In this document: positions 1-7,033 of the stretch, piece by piece
Layout: the number at the start of each line of letters is the position of its first letter
How positions within the stretch are numbered: position 1 is the first letter of the stretch
Source of the DNA: Actinomadura xylanilytica
Lineage (GTDB): Bacteria > Actinomycetota > Actinomycetes > Streptosporangiales > Streptosporangiaceae
Assembly (NCBI RefSeq): GCF_030283145.1
Contig: NZ_JASNWE010000005.1
Location: forward strand, 62,001-126,000
DNA length: 64,000 nt
Reading direction: 5' to 3'
The notes under the pieces: generated by a model
Seen by the model: only the letters and a program-made list of their open reading frames with translations
Database searches by the model: none
Told to the model about the DNA's origin: nothing
Position numbers and translations under genes: made by a program

Positions 1-899
1 ATGAACACCCCGGCCGCGATCCGCAGCAGGGTCGGGGCCGCCGGGCCGTAGACGCTGAACACAGTCGTGACGGCGTCGAGGAAGCCGCCGGCTCCGGAGA
101 TCTCGCCGGCCGGGACCACGGCGAGGATCGCGAAGATCGGAACCAGGTAGCAGGCCACGGCGACCGAGCCGGAGGAGGCGATCGCGGCCGGCACATCACG
201 CTCGGGGTTGCGCATCTCCTCCGCGGCGCCGCTCGGCGCTTCGAAGCCCACGAGCGCGAACAGCAGCACCGGGACGACGCCCAGGAACCCGGCCGTGGTG
301 GGAGTGAAGTCACCGGCGGCGTGACCGTGGACCCCGCTCTTGACCGCGTAGACCGCGACGGTGACGACGAAGACCAGGACGAGCGCGATCTTGACGACGG
401 CGCCGACGTTGACGACCCACTTGCCGTACTGGAGCCCGACGACGGCGGCCGCGATGGCGAGCCAGATGAACACGATCTTGAAGATGTAGTCGCCGGCGCT
501 CCCCTCGGCGAGCGGGTGGAGGTAGGTGCTCCAGGTGGTCGCCGAGATGAACGCCAGTGAGCCGCCGAGCCAGATCGGGTTGGTGATCCAGTAGAAGAGG
601 GTGGACACCGCGGCGGGGAACCTCCCGAACGCCAGGCGCACCCACACGTAGGGGCCGCCCTCGTCGCGGAAGGTGCTGCCGAGTTCGGCCATCACCAGCG
701 CGTAGGGGAAGAGGAACCCGATCGCGATCACGACGGACCAGGTGAACGCCTGCGCACCGCCGGTACCGGCGATCTGCGCGATGGTGTCGATACCGATCAC
801 CGCGCTGATGGTCAGGAACACCAGATCGAAGCGGCCCAGACTCTTGCGCAGAACGCCGCCGGGCTCGGTTCCCGTGCCTGCTGCCGGCTGTGGTGCCAA
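1..899 (-). CDS. APC-family amino-acid permease, C-terminus cut off by window edge
   Basis: Integral membrane amino acid/polyamine transporter of the APC superfamily. About 299 residues are visible from a TTG start (MAPQPAAGTG) preceded by GAAGGAGAGCAGCC. The reading frame stays open to base 1, so the C-terminal half lies outside. Visible helices include LVFLTISAVIGIDTIAQIA, which is TM1 with the helix-breaking Gly region, and VVIAIGFLFPYALVMAEL. The loop motif GFEAPSGAAEEMRNP is the typical APC cytoplasmic loop after TM6. The substrate cannot be told. It is the first gene on the reverse strand after a roughly 95-bp gap from the thioesterase. Confidence 0.88.
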   Translation of the reverse strand, partial: MAPQPAAGTGTEPGGVLRKSLGRFDLVFLTISAVIGIDTIAQIAGTGGAQAFTWSVVIAIGFLFPYALVMAELGSTFRDEGGPYVWVRLAFGRFPAAVSTLFYWITNPIWLGGSLAFISATTWSTYLHPLAEGSAGDYIFKIVFIWLAIAAAVVGLQYGKWVVNVGAVVKIALVLVFVVTVAVYAVKSGVHGHAAGDFTPTTAGFLGVVPVLLFALVGFEAPSGAAEEMRNPERDVPAAIASSGSVAVACYLVPIFAILAVVPAGEISGAGGFLDAVTTVFSVYGPAAPTLLRIAAGVF

Positions 900-993
900 G
901 GCTGCTCTCCTTCGATCCGGGGGGCGGGCCCGGCGGGCCCCGGCGGACCGAAGTGACGGTCCGCCGGGCCCCGGGCCCGGGGAGGGCCGGCGC

Positions 994-1497
994 TCAGCCG
1001 TAGCCGAGGCCCCAGGAGTCGCGGGACGGCCGCGCCATCGGGACGGTACTCGGATCGCGCGGGACCGGCGGCAGCCCGGGACGGAGGAAGTCGCCGTCCT
1101 GCGCGCCCGACTCCAGCAGCAGCTTGCGCTCGTGGTCGTTCCACGGGCGGGCGTCGCCGTTGCCGGGATCGACGTTCACCACGGTCAGGACGCCCCGCAC
1201 CGCCTCGGTGCTGCCCGCGGCGACCTCGAAGCGGTAGCGCATGGACGTCCGGCCGACGGCCTCGACGAGGAGGCGGGTCTCGACCACCTCGTGCCGCCAC
1301 AGCCGCCGGTGGTAGCCGGCCGTGTACTGCACCCGCGGCATCACCGGCAGGTGGTCGAGGCCGACCCGGTGCAGCAGCGTCTGCTCGGCCGACTCGACCC
1401 AGCGGATGACCGTCGAGTGGTGATAGTGGCCGGTGACGTCGGTGTCGCACAGCTCGATCCGTTGCAGGACGCGGACGCTCGCCGGTTCCCCGGACAT
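994..1497 (-). CDS. acyl-CoA thioesterase, hotdog (4HBT) fold
   Basis: A 167-residue single-domain hotdog protein, probably hydrolysing an acyl-CoA in the cytoplasm. The start MSGEPASVRV is chosen because GAGGTGAGTCCC precedes it; the frame stays open upstream, but that extension is arginine/proline-rich and looks non-coding. The 4HBT signature is ELCDTDVTGHYHHSTVIRW: Asp20 matches the catalytic Asp of 4-hydroxybenzoyl-CoA thioesterase-type enzymes, followed by the HxxxIRW helix. The C-terminal tail is proline-rich. It is divergent from the TetR gene at 1731, which may regulate it. The physiological acyl group is unknown. Confidence 0.85.
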   Translation of the reverse strand: MSGEPASVRVLQRIELCDTDVTGHYHHSTVIRWVESAEQTLLHRVGLDHLPVMPRVQYTAGYHRRLWRHEVVETRLLVEAVGRTSMRYRFEVAAGSTEAVRGVLTVVNVDPGNGDARPWNDHERKLLLESGAQDGDFLRPGLPPVPRDPSTVPMARPSRDSWGLGYG

Positions 1498-1613
1498 GGG
1501 ACTCACCTCGTGTTTTCGGCAGGGGATGGGGTGAACGAGTTGAATTCTGAACTGTTCGTATCCGGAGAGCAAGGAATCGGTAACTCTGCGTGGCGCGTGT
1601 CGCGCCCCGGTCG

Positions 1614-1637
1614 CCGGTGTTGTCACCGGGTAACACC
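1614..1637. promoter_or_regulatory. overlapping inverted repeats between divergent thioesterase and TetR genes
   Basis: CCGGTGTTGTCACCGG (1614-1629) has perfect 6-bp arms. It overlaps GGTGTT/AACACC (1616-1621 and 1632-1637). The position between two divergent genes makes it a reasonable operator for the TetR protein at 1731. No footprint or regulon comparison supports this beyond symmetry and location. Confidence 0.35.
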
Positions 1638-1730
1638 CCGGATAGCGTTCGGCTATGCGAGCCACCCTCGACCGGCCACGGCCCCCCGACTCCGCGCACC
1701 CGGCCCCGCCCCGCGTACGGTGAGCGGATC

Positions 1731-2372
1731 ATGAACGGCGGGACGAGCACGCAGACGGCGGCGCCGCGGCGCGACCCCGGTCGGCGCCGCGCGCTGCTGG
1801 AGGCCGCCGACCGGGTGATCCAGCGGGAGGGCCCGGAGGCGTCGATGGCCGCCATCGCCGCCGAGGCGGGGATCAGCAAGCCGATCCTCTACCGCCACTT
1901 CGGCGACAAGAGCGGCCTGTACCAGGCGCTGGCCGAGCGGCACACGCGCAAGCTGATCGAGGGGATCCGGGCCGAGTTCTCCCGGGCCGGCTCGATCCGC
2001 GCGCGCACCCGCTCGACGATCGACACCTACCTGGCCACGATCTCGGCGAACCTGCACCTCTACCGGTTCCTCATGCACCGCGCGAGCGCCGAGGACGCGG
2101 CCACGCACGGTGCGATGAGCACCATGATCGGCGGGGTGAGCCGGGAGCTGGCCGAGGTGATGGCCGCCGAGGCCGGCGCGGCCGACCGGACCCGCGCCTA
2201 CGTGTGGGGCCACGCCATCGTCGGCATGGTGCAGACCGCCGGGGACTGGTGGCTGGACCACGCCGACGAGGTGCCCCGCGCGGAAGTGGTCGACGCCCTG
2301 GCCGACCTGGTTCTCGGCGGGCTGCCCGCCGCGGCCGCTCCCGACCGCGTCCATGAGCTGTTCCGAGAATGA
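1731..2372 (+). CDS. TetR-family transcriptional regulator
   Basis: A 213-residue TetR repressor. The N-terminal HTH is GRRRALLEAADRVIQREG ... AAIAAEAGISKPILYRHFGD (about residues 20-65), with the classic YRHF recognition-helix end. The rest is an all-helical ligand pocket. The start ATG (MNGGTS) is used rather than the longer open frame, whose N-terminus is Pro/Arg-rich. The stop overlaps the next gene's ATG in an ATGA arrangement, so the regulator and the cupin gene are probably translated together. The likely target is its own promoter and the divergent thioesterase. The ligand is unknown. Confidence 0.9.
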   Translation: MNGGTSTQTAAPRRDPGRRRALLEAADRVIQREGPEASMAAIAAEAGISKPILYRHFGDKSGLYQALAERHTRKLIEGIRAEFSRAGSIRARTRSTIDTYLATISANLHLYRFLMHRASAEDAATHGAMSTMIGGVSRELAEVMAAEAGAADRTRAYVWGHAIVGMVQTAGDWWLDHADEVPRAEVVDALADLVLGGLPAAAAPDRVHELFRE

Positions 2373-2815
2373 CGAGACCCGAGGTGAACGTGCAGACCGA
2401 CCTGCGGCCCGAACCCGCCGGCGACCGGCGGGCAGCCGGCGCCCCGCAGCCCGCCGGCGACCGGCGGCCCGAGCCCGCCGTCGAGACCGAGCGACGGCCG
2501 TGGGGGAGCTTCGAGCGCTTCACGCTGAACGAGCCGTCCACGGTGAAGCTGATCCACGTCCGGCCGGGCCAGCGGCTCAGTCTCCAGCGGCACCGCGACC
2601 GCGACGAGCTGTGGGTGGCGCTCGACCCCGGCGCGGTGTTCGAGGTGGCCGGCCGGCGCATCCTGCCGGAGGTGGGCGAGCGGGTGCTGATCCGCGCCGG
2701 CGACACGCACCGGCTCAGCTCCGACGGCCCGCCGGTGCGGGTGATGGAGATCGCGTTCGGGCACTTCGACGAGGACGACATCGAGCGGCTGGAGGACTCC
2801 TACGGCCGGTCCTGA
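2369..2815 (+). CDS. mannose-6-phosphate isomerase-like cupin
   Basis: 148 residues. The last 100 form a cupin like the C-terminal isomerase domain of type II phosphomannose isomerase/GDP-mannose pyrophosphorylase: PWGSFERF, then VRPGQRLSLQRHRDRDELW with the metal-binding His/Glu set, then RAGDTHRL. The first 45 residues are a Pro/Ala/Arg linker without a domain and contain a repeated PAGDRR element. The nucleotidyltransferase half of the bifunctional enzyme is absent, so sugar isomerase activity is possible but not certain. Translation is coupled to the TetR gene by ATGA. It converges with the sortase gene 14 bp away. Confidence 0.85.
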   Translation: MTRPEVNVQTDLRPEPAGDRRAAGAPQPAGDRRPEPAVETERRPWGSFERFTLNEPSTVKLIHVRPGQRLSLQRHRDRDELWVALDPGAVFEVAGRRILPEVGERVLIRAGDTHRLSSDGPPVRVMEIAFGHFDEDDIERLEDSYGRS

Positions 2816-2829
2816 CGGCGGGGAGAGGC

Positions 2830-3447
2830 TCAGCGCCCACCGATCAGGTGCGCGTAGACGATCACGTTGTCGCGGTAGGAGCGCTCGTCCCGGTCGTAGG
2901 CGCCGCCGCAGGTCACCAGCCGGAGTCCGGCGTAGCGCACCTCGCCGTACACCCGGCCGCGCGGGAACTCCCGCTTGCGGACGCGCTCGGCCGCGTCCAC
3001 CCGGAACACCGCCGTGCGCCGGTCCCGGCGGGTGACCCGCACCGTGGCGCCCGGCTTCAGCTCGCGCAGCCGGTAGAAGACCGCTGGGCCCTCCCGGTCG
3101 TCGTAGTGCCCGAGCAGCACCGACGAGCCCCGCGCGCCGGGCGCCGGGCCGCGCTCGTACCAGCCGGCGAGCCCGGCCCTGGCGAACGGCGGCACCTGCA
3201 CTGTGCCGTCGTCGTTCTGGCCGAGGTTCATCGTTGCGGCGTCCAGGCCGATGTCGGGGATCCGGATCCGCATCGGCGGCGAGGGCGGCAGCGCGTCGCC
3301 GTCCGGGACGGTCCACAGTGCGCTCGGGCCGCCGAGGTCGCGGTACCGGGGGCCGGGGTCGGGGCTCCGCATCCCCTGGCCCATCGCCAGTGCGCCGAGC
3401 ACGGCCAGCCCGGCCGCCAGCAGGTATCCGCGGTTAGACTCGCCCAC
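2830..3447 (-). CDS. class F sortase
   Basis: A 205-residue membrane-anchored transpeptidase. Residues 7-25 form one N-terminal membrane segment, followed by an extracytoplasmic sortase beta-barrel. The catalytic triad is visible: His114 in LLGHYD, Cys180 in LVTCGG and Arg192 in SYRDN. The short length and the TCGGAYDRDERSYRDN block fit actinobacterial class F. The GTG start lies inside the end of the upstream secreted-protein gene (14-bp overlap), so the two are expected to be co-translated. That neighbour is the obvious substrate candidate. Confidence 0.92.
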   Translation of the reverse strand: MGESNRGYLLAAGLAVLGALAMGQGMRSPDPGPRYRDLGGPSALWTVPDGDALPPSPPMRIRIPDIGLDAATMNLGQNDDGTVQVPPFARAGLAGWYERGPAPGARGSSVLLGHYDDREGPAVFYRLRELKPGATVRVTRRDRRTAVFRVDAAERVRKREFPRGRVYGEVRYAGLRLVTCGGAYDRDERSYRDNVIVYAHLIGGR

Positions 3448-3925
3448 GGGCCCGGGAGCGGATCAGCGCCGTCCCGCCGACGCAGGCGGCGCCCGCGGCG
3501 AGCGCCAGGCCCACCGGGGTCCACGGCAGGTCCGGCCCCTGCGTCCCGCCGCCGCCCGTCATCGCCCCGCCGTGCGGGACGGCCCCGTGCCGGGTGCCGC
3601 GCACGGTGAACCTCCCGTCCTGCGCGTAGTCGGACGTGATGCACTTGGCCGTCACCGTGTACCGGCCGGGCTCGGACCGCACCACGCTCGCCTGGACGCT
3701 GAACCAGCCGTCGTTGACCACGCCCTTGCCCTGCGCGCCTCCGGAGATGCTGACGTAGCGGTCCTCGGCCTGGCAGCCCCCCGACACGGTGACGCTGCCG
3801 TTGGGCGGCACCCGCGAGGGTGAGACGTCGAGATCGTCGGCGAGCGCCGGCGGGCCCGCCAGCAGGACGCCCGCCAGGACGGTGCCGGACGCGAGTCCCG
3901 CGCGGACGATGGTCTTCGTGCGCAC
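3434..3925 (-). CDS. secreted, C-terminally anchored protein; likely partner of the class F sortase
   Basis: 163 residues from a GTG start preceded by GGGGGAATCG. Residues 1-29 are a signal peptide ending PPALA. An Ig-like beta-rich domain follows (VPPNGSVTVSGGC ... CITSDYAQDGRFTVRG) with two cysteines, then a Gly-rich spacer. The C-terminus carries LPWTP (133-137), a hydrophobic stretch (GLALAAGAACVGGTAL) and a basic tail (RSRARGRV). That order is the layout of a cell-wall sorting signal, with Pro replacing the Gly of LPxTG. No enzymatic function is evident. It is promoter-proximal in a two-gene unit with the sortase. Confidence 0.8.
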   Translation of the reverse strand: MRTKTIVRAGLASGTVLAGVLLAGPPALADDLDVSPSRVPPNGSVTVSGGCQAEDRYVSISGGAQGKGVVNDGWFSVQASVVRSEPGRYTVTAKCITSDYAQDGRFTVRGTRHGAVPHGGAMTGGGGTQGPDLPWTPVGLALAAGAACVGGTALIRSRARGRV

Positions 3926-4068
3926 CGATTCCCCCAGAGTTCCGTGGCGCTGCGAGGCGGCGGCCTCCCCGCCTCCCCACGTGATGCCCGCACGCACGGC
4001 GACCAAGATGTCACGGAGAGTGATTTTACCGACTCTTGCCGCTACGCCGGGAGGTGGCCGCCGGGACG

Positions 4069-4117
4069 CCGAACGGCCCGTCCGCCGGGAGGGGAAGAGG
4101 GCGGCCGGGCCGTTCGG
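4069..4117 (-). terminator. terminator downstream of mctP-like gene
   Basis: CCGAACGGCCCG (4069-4080) pairs perfectly with CGGGCCGTTCGG (4106-4117), and CCGCC/GGCGG inside the loop can extend the stem. It lies just past the stop of the symporter gene on the reverse strand. No T-run follows, which is usual in actinomycetes. Confidence 0.7.
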
Positions 4118-4132
4118 GGGTGTGCCGGAGGC

Positions 4133-5743
4133 TCAGGTGGAGCCAGCGAGGTCCAGGTCCTTGACCTTCGGGTCGTTCTCGTCGGCGAGGTAGTCGGCCG
4201 CCCTGGTGGCGTCGACGCCGTCGGCGACCCTGGCCAGCCGCAGCGCCACGGTGACCGCGACGGCCACCACGAGGTTGACCGCGAGGGCGAGCATGCCGAC
4301 GTACACCGTCATCGTGGTGTCCAGCCCCAGCTCGCTGAGCCGGTAGGCGGAGCCGCCGAAGTGCACCTTGTGCTTGGCCGGGTTCGGGATCTCGTACAGC
4401 ATCCACAGCCCGGCCAGCATGCCCGCGGCCCAGCCCGCGACCAGGGCGCCGCGGTGGAACCAGCGGGTGATCAGGCCGAGTGCCACCGCCGGCAGCGTCT
4501 GGAGGATGATCACCCCGCCGATCAGCTGGAGGTCGATGGAGAACTCGGGGTCCAGCAGCAGGATGCAGGCGACCGCGCCGACCTTGACCACCAGCGAGAC
4601 CAGCTTGCTGACCGTGGCCTCCTGCTTCTCGGTGGCGTCTGGCCGGATGTACTCCTTGTAGATGTTGCGGGTGAACAGGTTGGCCGCCGCGATCGACATG
4701 ATCGCCGCCGGCACCAGCGCGCCGATCCCGATCGCCGCGTACGCCACGCCCGCGAACCAGCTCGGGAACATGTGGTCGAACAGCAGCGGCACCACGGTGT
4801 TGGTGTCGGGCTTGCCGTCGGTGCTGACCGGCTTGACGCCGGCCGCGATGGCCATGAAGCCGAGCAGCGCGATCAGGCCGAGCACGAAGCTGTAGGCGGG
4901 CAGCGCCGCCATGTTCCGCTTGATCACGTCGCGGTTCTTGCCGGCCAGCACGCCGGTGATGCTGTGCGGGTACAGGAACAGCGCCAGCGCCGAGCCGAGC
5001 GCGAGCATCGCGTAGTTGAGCTGGTTGGAGCCGTCCAGCAGGATCCCGTCGGACGGGGCCGGGGTCTTGTCGAACTTGGCCTGCGCCGCGTCGAAGACGT
5101 GCCCCCACCCGCCGACCTTGCCGGGGATGTACAGCACCGCGACGATGATGACCAGGTAGATCAGCCCGTCCTTGGCGAACGCGATCAGCGCGGGCGCCCG
5201 CAGGCCCGACTGGTAGGTGTAGGCGGCCAGGACGGCGAACGCGATGATGATCGGCAGGTGCCCGTTCACCCCCATCGCCTTCAGCACCGCCTCGATGCCG
5301 ACCAGTTGCAGCGCGATGTAGGGCATCGTCGCGACGATGCCGGTGATCGCGATGACCAGCGCCAGCGTCGGCGAGCCGAACCGGGCCCGGACGAAGTCGG
5401 CCGGGGTGACGAACCCGTGCACGTGCGAGACCGACCAGAGCCGGATCAGCACGAGGAACACCAGCGGGTAGACCACGATCGTGTACGGGACGGCGTAGAA
5501 CCCCGCGGCGCCCGCGCCGAACACCAGCGCCGGGACGGCGACGAAGGTGTAGGCGGTGTAGAGGTCGCCGCCGATGAGGAACCAGGTGACCCAGCTCCCG
5601 AAGCTGCGCCCCCCGAGGCCCCACTCGTCCAGGCTGTCCATGGTGGTGGGCCGCCGCCATCGCGCGGCCACGAACCCCATCCCGCTGACCAGCAGGAACA
5701 GCACCCCGAAGACGATCATTTCGGTCAGGTGATCGGTGCTCAC
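4133..5743 (-). CDS. mctP: sodium:solute symporter, MctP-type monocarboxylate permease
   Basis: A 536-residue SSS-family transporter with about 13 hydrophobic helices. Diagnostic blocks include SLDEWGLGGRSFGSWVTWFL after TM1, the Na+-binding helix region GIGALVPAAIMSIAAANLFT, and NIYKEYIRP. It probably takes up short monocarboxylates such as lactate, pyruvate or acetate. This call rests partly on the neighbour: a DUF3311 protein ends 4 bp upstream, an arrangement typical of MctP-like permeases. The start is GTG. The acidic C-terminal tail is cytoplasmic. A strong hairpin follows the gene. Confidence 0.87.
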   Translation of the reverse strand: MSTDHLTEMIVFGVLFLLVSGMGFVAARWRRPTTMDSLDEWGLGGRSFGSWVTWFLIGGDLYTAYTFVAVPALVFGAGAAGFYAVPYTIVVYPLVFLVLIRLWSVSHVHGFVTPADFVRARFGSPTLALVIAITGIVATMPYIALQLVGIEAVLKAMGVNGHLPIIIAFAVLAAYTYQSGLRAPALIAFAKDGLIYLVIIVAVLYIPGKVGGWGHVFDAAQAKFDKTPAPSDGILLDGSNQLNYAMLALGSALALFLYPHSITGVLAGKNRDVIKRNMAALPAYSFVLGLIALLGFMAIAAGVKPVSTDGKPDTNTVVPLLFDHMFPSWFAGVAYAAIGIGALVPAAIMSIAAANLFTRNIYKEYIRPDATEKQEATVSKLVSLVVKVGAVACILLLDPEFSIDLQLIGGVIILQTLPAVALGLITRWFHRGALVAGWAAGMLAGLWMLYEIPNPAKHKVHFGGSAYRLSELGLDTTMTVYVGMLALAVNLVVAVAVTVALRLARVADGVDATRAADYLADENDPKVKDLDLAGST

Positions 5744-5747
5744 CGGC

Positions 5748-6029
5748 TCAGCCCCGCTTCCTGGTCATCCGGTAGACCAGCACCGTGCAGGCCACGCCGA
5801 GCGGGATGAAGGCGAACTGGAGCCAGTAGAAGGCCGGGAAGCCGGCCAGCCGGGGCTTCTCGGAGTTGAACAGCAGGGTCAGCAGCGGCACCACCACGGG
5901 AACGACCAGGAGCCAGTTCCACGGGCTGCCGTCGGAGCGCCGGGGCTCGGGCGGGGCCCCGGAGGACTCGGGCGGGGACTCGGGCGGGGGCTCCGGCGGG
6001 GGCTGCTTCGACGGGTCCTGCGAGGCCAA
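5748..6029 (-). CDS. DUF3311 small membrane protein, partner of the symporter
   Basis: 93 residues from a TTG start (LASQDPSK) preceded by GAGGAGGACCC. A longer open frame exists upstream but has no ribosome site and is low in complexity. The N-terminal 37 residues are Pro/Glu/Ser-rich, followed by two membrane helices (WNWLLVVPVVVPLLTLLF and FYWLQFAFIPLGVACTVLVY) and a short basic tail (RMTRKRG). This is the DUF3311 pattern. Such proteins regularly precede SSS permeases and are thought to be an accessory subunit. The 4-bp gap indicates a shared transcript. Confidence 0.8.
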   Translation of the reverse strand: MASQDPSKQPPPEPPPESPPESSGAPPEPRRSDGSPWNWLLVVPVVVPLLTLLFNSEKPRLAGFPAFYWLQFAFIPLGVACTVLVYRMTRKRG

Positions 6030-6190
6030 GGGTCCTCCTCGTCGCGCGTCGGCACGAGGCCCGTCCGCGAGCGGGGCCGGCCCGTGCCAGGGGGGTGTGA
6101 GGCTGCGCGAGCCTACCCCTCGCCCGGTCACGGGCCGATCTCGGACGCGGCACGACTTGGCGGGATCGATCCGGCCGGTGAAAGCCCAGG

Positions 6191-6748
6191 TCAGACGGTA
6201 CGTTCGGCGGCCGTCTTCGGGTCGTGCCGGACGTCAGAGGGCAGGTTCAGCTCGCGGGTCCACGCCGCGAACTCCACCAGGATCCCGTCGGGGTCCTTGA
6301 AGTAGATGGACCGCACGAACACGCCGTCGTGCACGTCCTCGGCGACGCCGAACTCGCTGTCGTCGTGGTTGAGCAGCGTGCCGACGTCGACGCCCTTGGC
6401 GATCAGCCGGTCGCGGTACTCCTCGATCCGCTCGGGCGGGACGTCGAAGGCGATGTGGTTCATCGAGCCGGCGGCCGAGAGCAGCTCGCCCCGGTCGGGC
6501 AGGCCCTTCGGCGCGGACACCCCGGGCACCGCCTCGGGGGCGTCGGGGAACCAGAAGAAGGCCAGGGCGTTCCCGCCGCCGCAGTCGAAGAAGAAGTGCT
6601 GGCCCCAGCCCATCGGCAGCTCGATGGTCTTGATCAGCGGCATGCCGAGCACGCCCTGGTAGAAGTCCACCGTCCGCCGCATGTCGCGGCAGACCAGCGC
6701 CAGGTGGTTGACGCCGCGCAGCTCGAACTGGGTGTTCTTACCGGTCAT
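6191..6748 (-). CDS. VOC-superfamily protein (glyoxalase/extradiol dioxygenase-like)
   Basis: 185 residues with the paired beta-alpha-beta-beta-beta modules of the vicinal oxygen chelate fold. Candidate metal ligands are His15 (GVNHLALV), His98 (SMNHIAFD) and Glu159 (ILVEFAAW), in the positions used by glyoxalase-type and type I dioxygenase-type enzymes. PDGILVEF is the usual C-terminal motif. The substrate is not apparent. It stands alone, back-to-back with the trp leader region on the other strand. Confidence 0.85.
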   Translation of the reverse strand: MTGKNTQFELRGVNHLALVCRDMRRTVDFYQGVLGMPLIKTIELPMGWGQHFFFDCGGGNALAFFWFPDAPEAVPGVSAPKGLPDRGELLSAAGSMNHIAFDVPPERIEEYRDRLIAKGVDVGTLLNHDDSEFGVAEDVHDGVFVRSIYFKDPDGILVEFAAWTRELNLPSDVRHDPKTAAERTV

Positions 6749-6876
6749 CCGGACGCTCCCGTGCAGTAAGCAGGTCCTTGCGCCCCATCATCGCAAGCCG
6801 TCCGGGCTTTGAGAACCCCGGAGCGCGACACGGCGAGCTGCCCGTGCCGCGAGTCGCCCCGGCCCGCGCGAGCCGG

Positions 6877-6882
6877 TAGTCT
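6877..6882 (+). promoter_or_regulatory. candidate -10 element of the trp leader transcript
   Basis: TAGTCT lies 6 bp before the leader-peptide ATG. That distance would place the transcript start at or next to the ATG, giving a leaderless leader-peptide mRNA. No clear -35 element is visible 17-18 bp upstream. Confidence 0.35.
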
Positions 6883-6888
6883 CGCCCC

Positions 6889-6927
6889 ATGCGAACCGGG
6901 ACCCACGCGTGGTGGTGGCGCCGCTGA
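6889..6927 (+). CDS. trpL: trp leader peptide
   Basis: A 12-residue ORF, MRTGTHAWWWRR then TGA, with three consecutive Trp codons. It sits 107 bp upstream of the trpEG start. The Trp codons run straight into GGCGCCGC (6917-6924), which pairs with GCGGCGCC (6929-6936) across the stop codon. Ribosome stalling at WWW would therefore disrupt this hairpin. Comparable leaders are known before anthranilate synthase genes in Streptomyces. It probably has no other function. It is too short to be found by length-filtered gene calling. Confidence 0.85.
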   Translation: MRTGTHAWWWRR

Positions 6928-7033
6928 GGCGGCGCCGGTTCGTGCATGTCCGACACCAGGCGATCGCCCCCTCCCGGCGGTCGTCTTCGCGTCTCCGTCC
7001 GGTGAGAGGGCCCGACCACAAGGGGCCACCGCG
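6917..7033 (+). promoter_or_regulatory. trp attenuator region
   Basis: The leader hairpin (6917-6936) is followed by GC-rich segments and a GGCGATCGCC palindrome before the trpEG ribosome site. With the Trp-rich leader this fits transcription attenuation by charged tRNA-Trp. I can place the first stem with confidence; the exact antiterminator and terminator pairing needs folding of the whole leader. Confidence 0.65.

Noticed and set aside
3944..5809. A 621-codon forward open frame opposite the mctP-like gene
   Set aside because: The translation is Asp/Arg/Gly/His-rich without motifs and mirrors the symporter on the other strand; it is a high-GC shadow.
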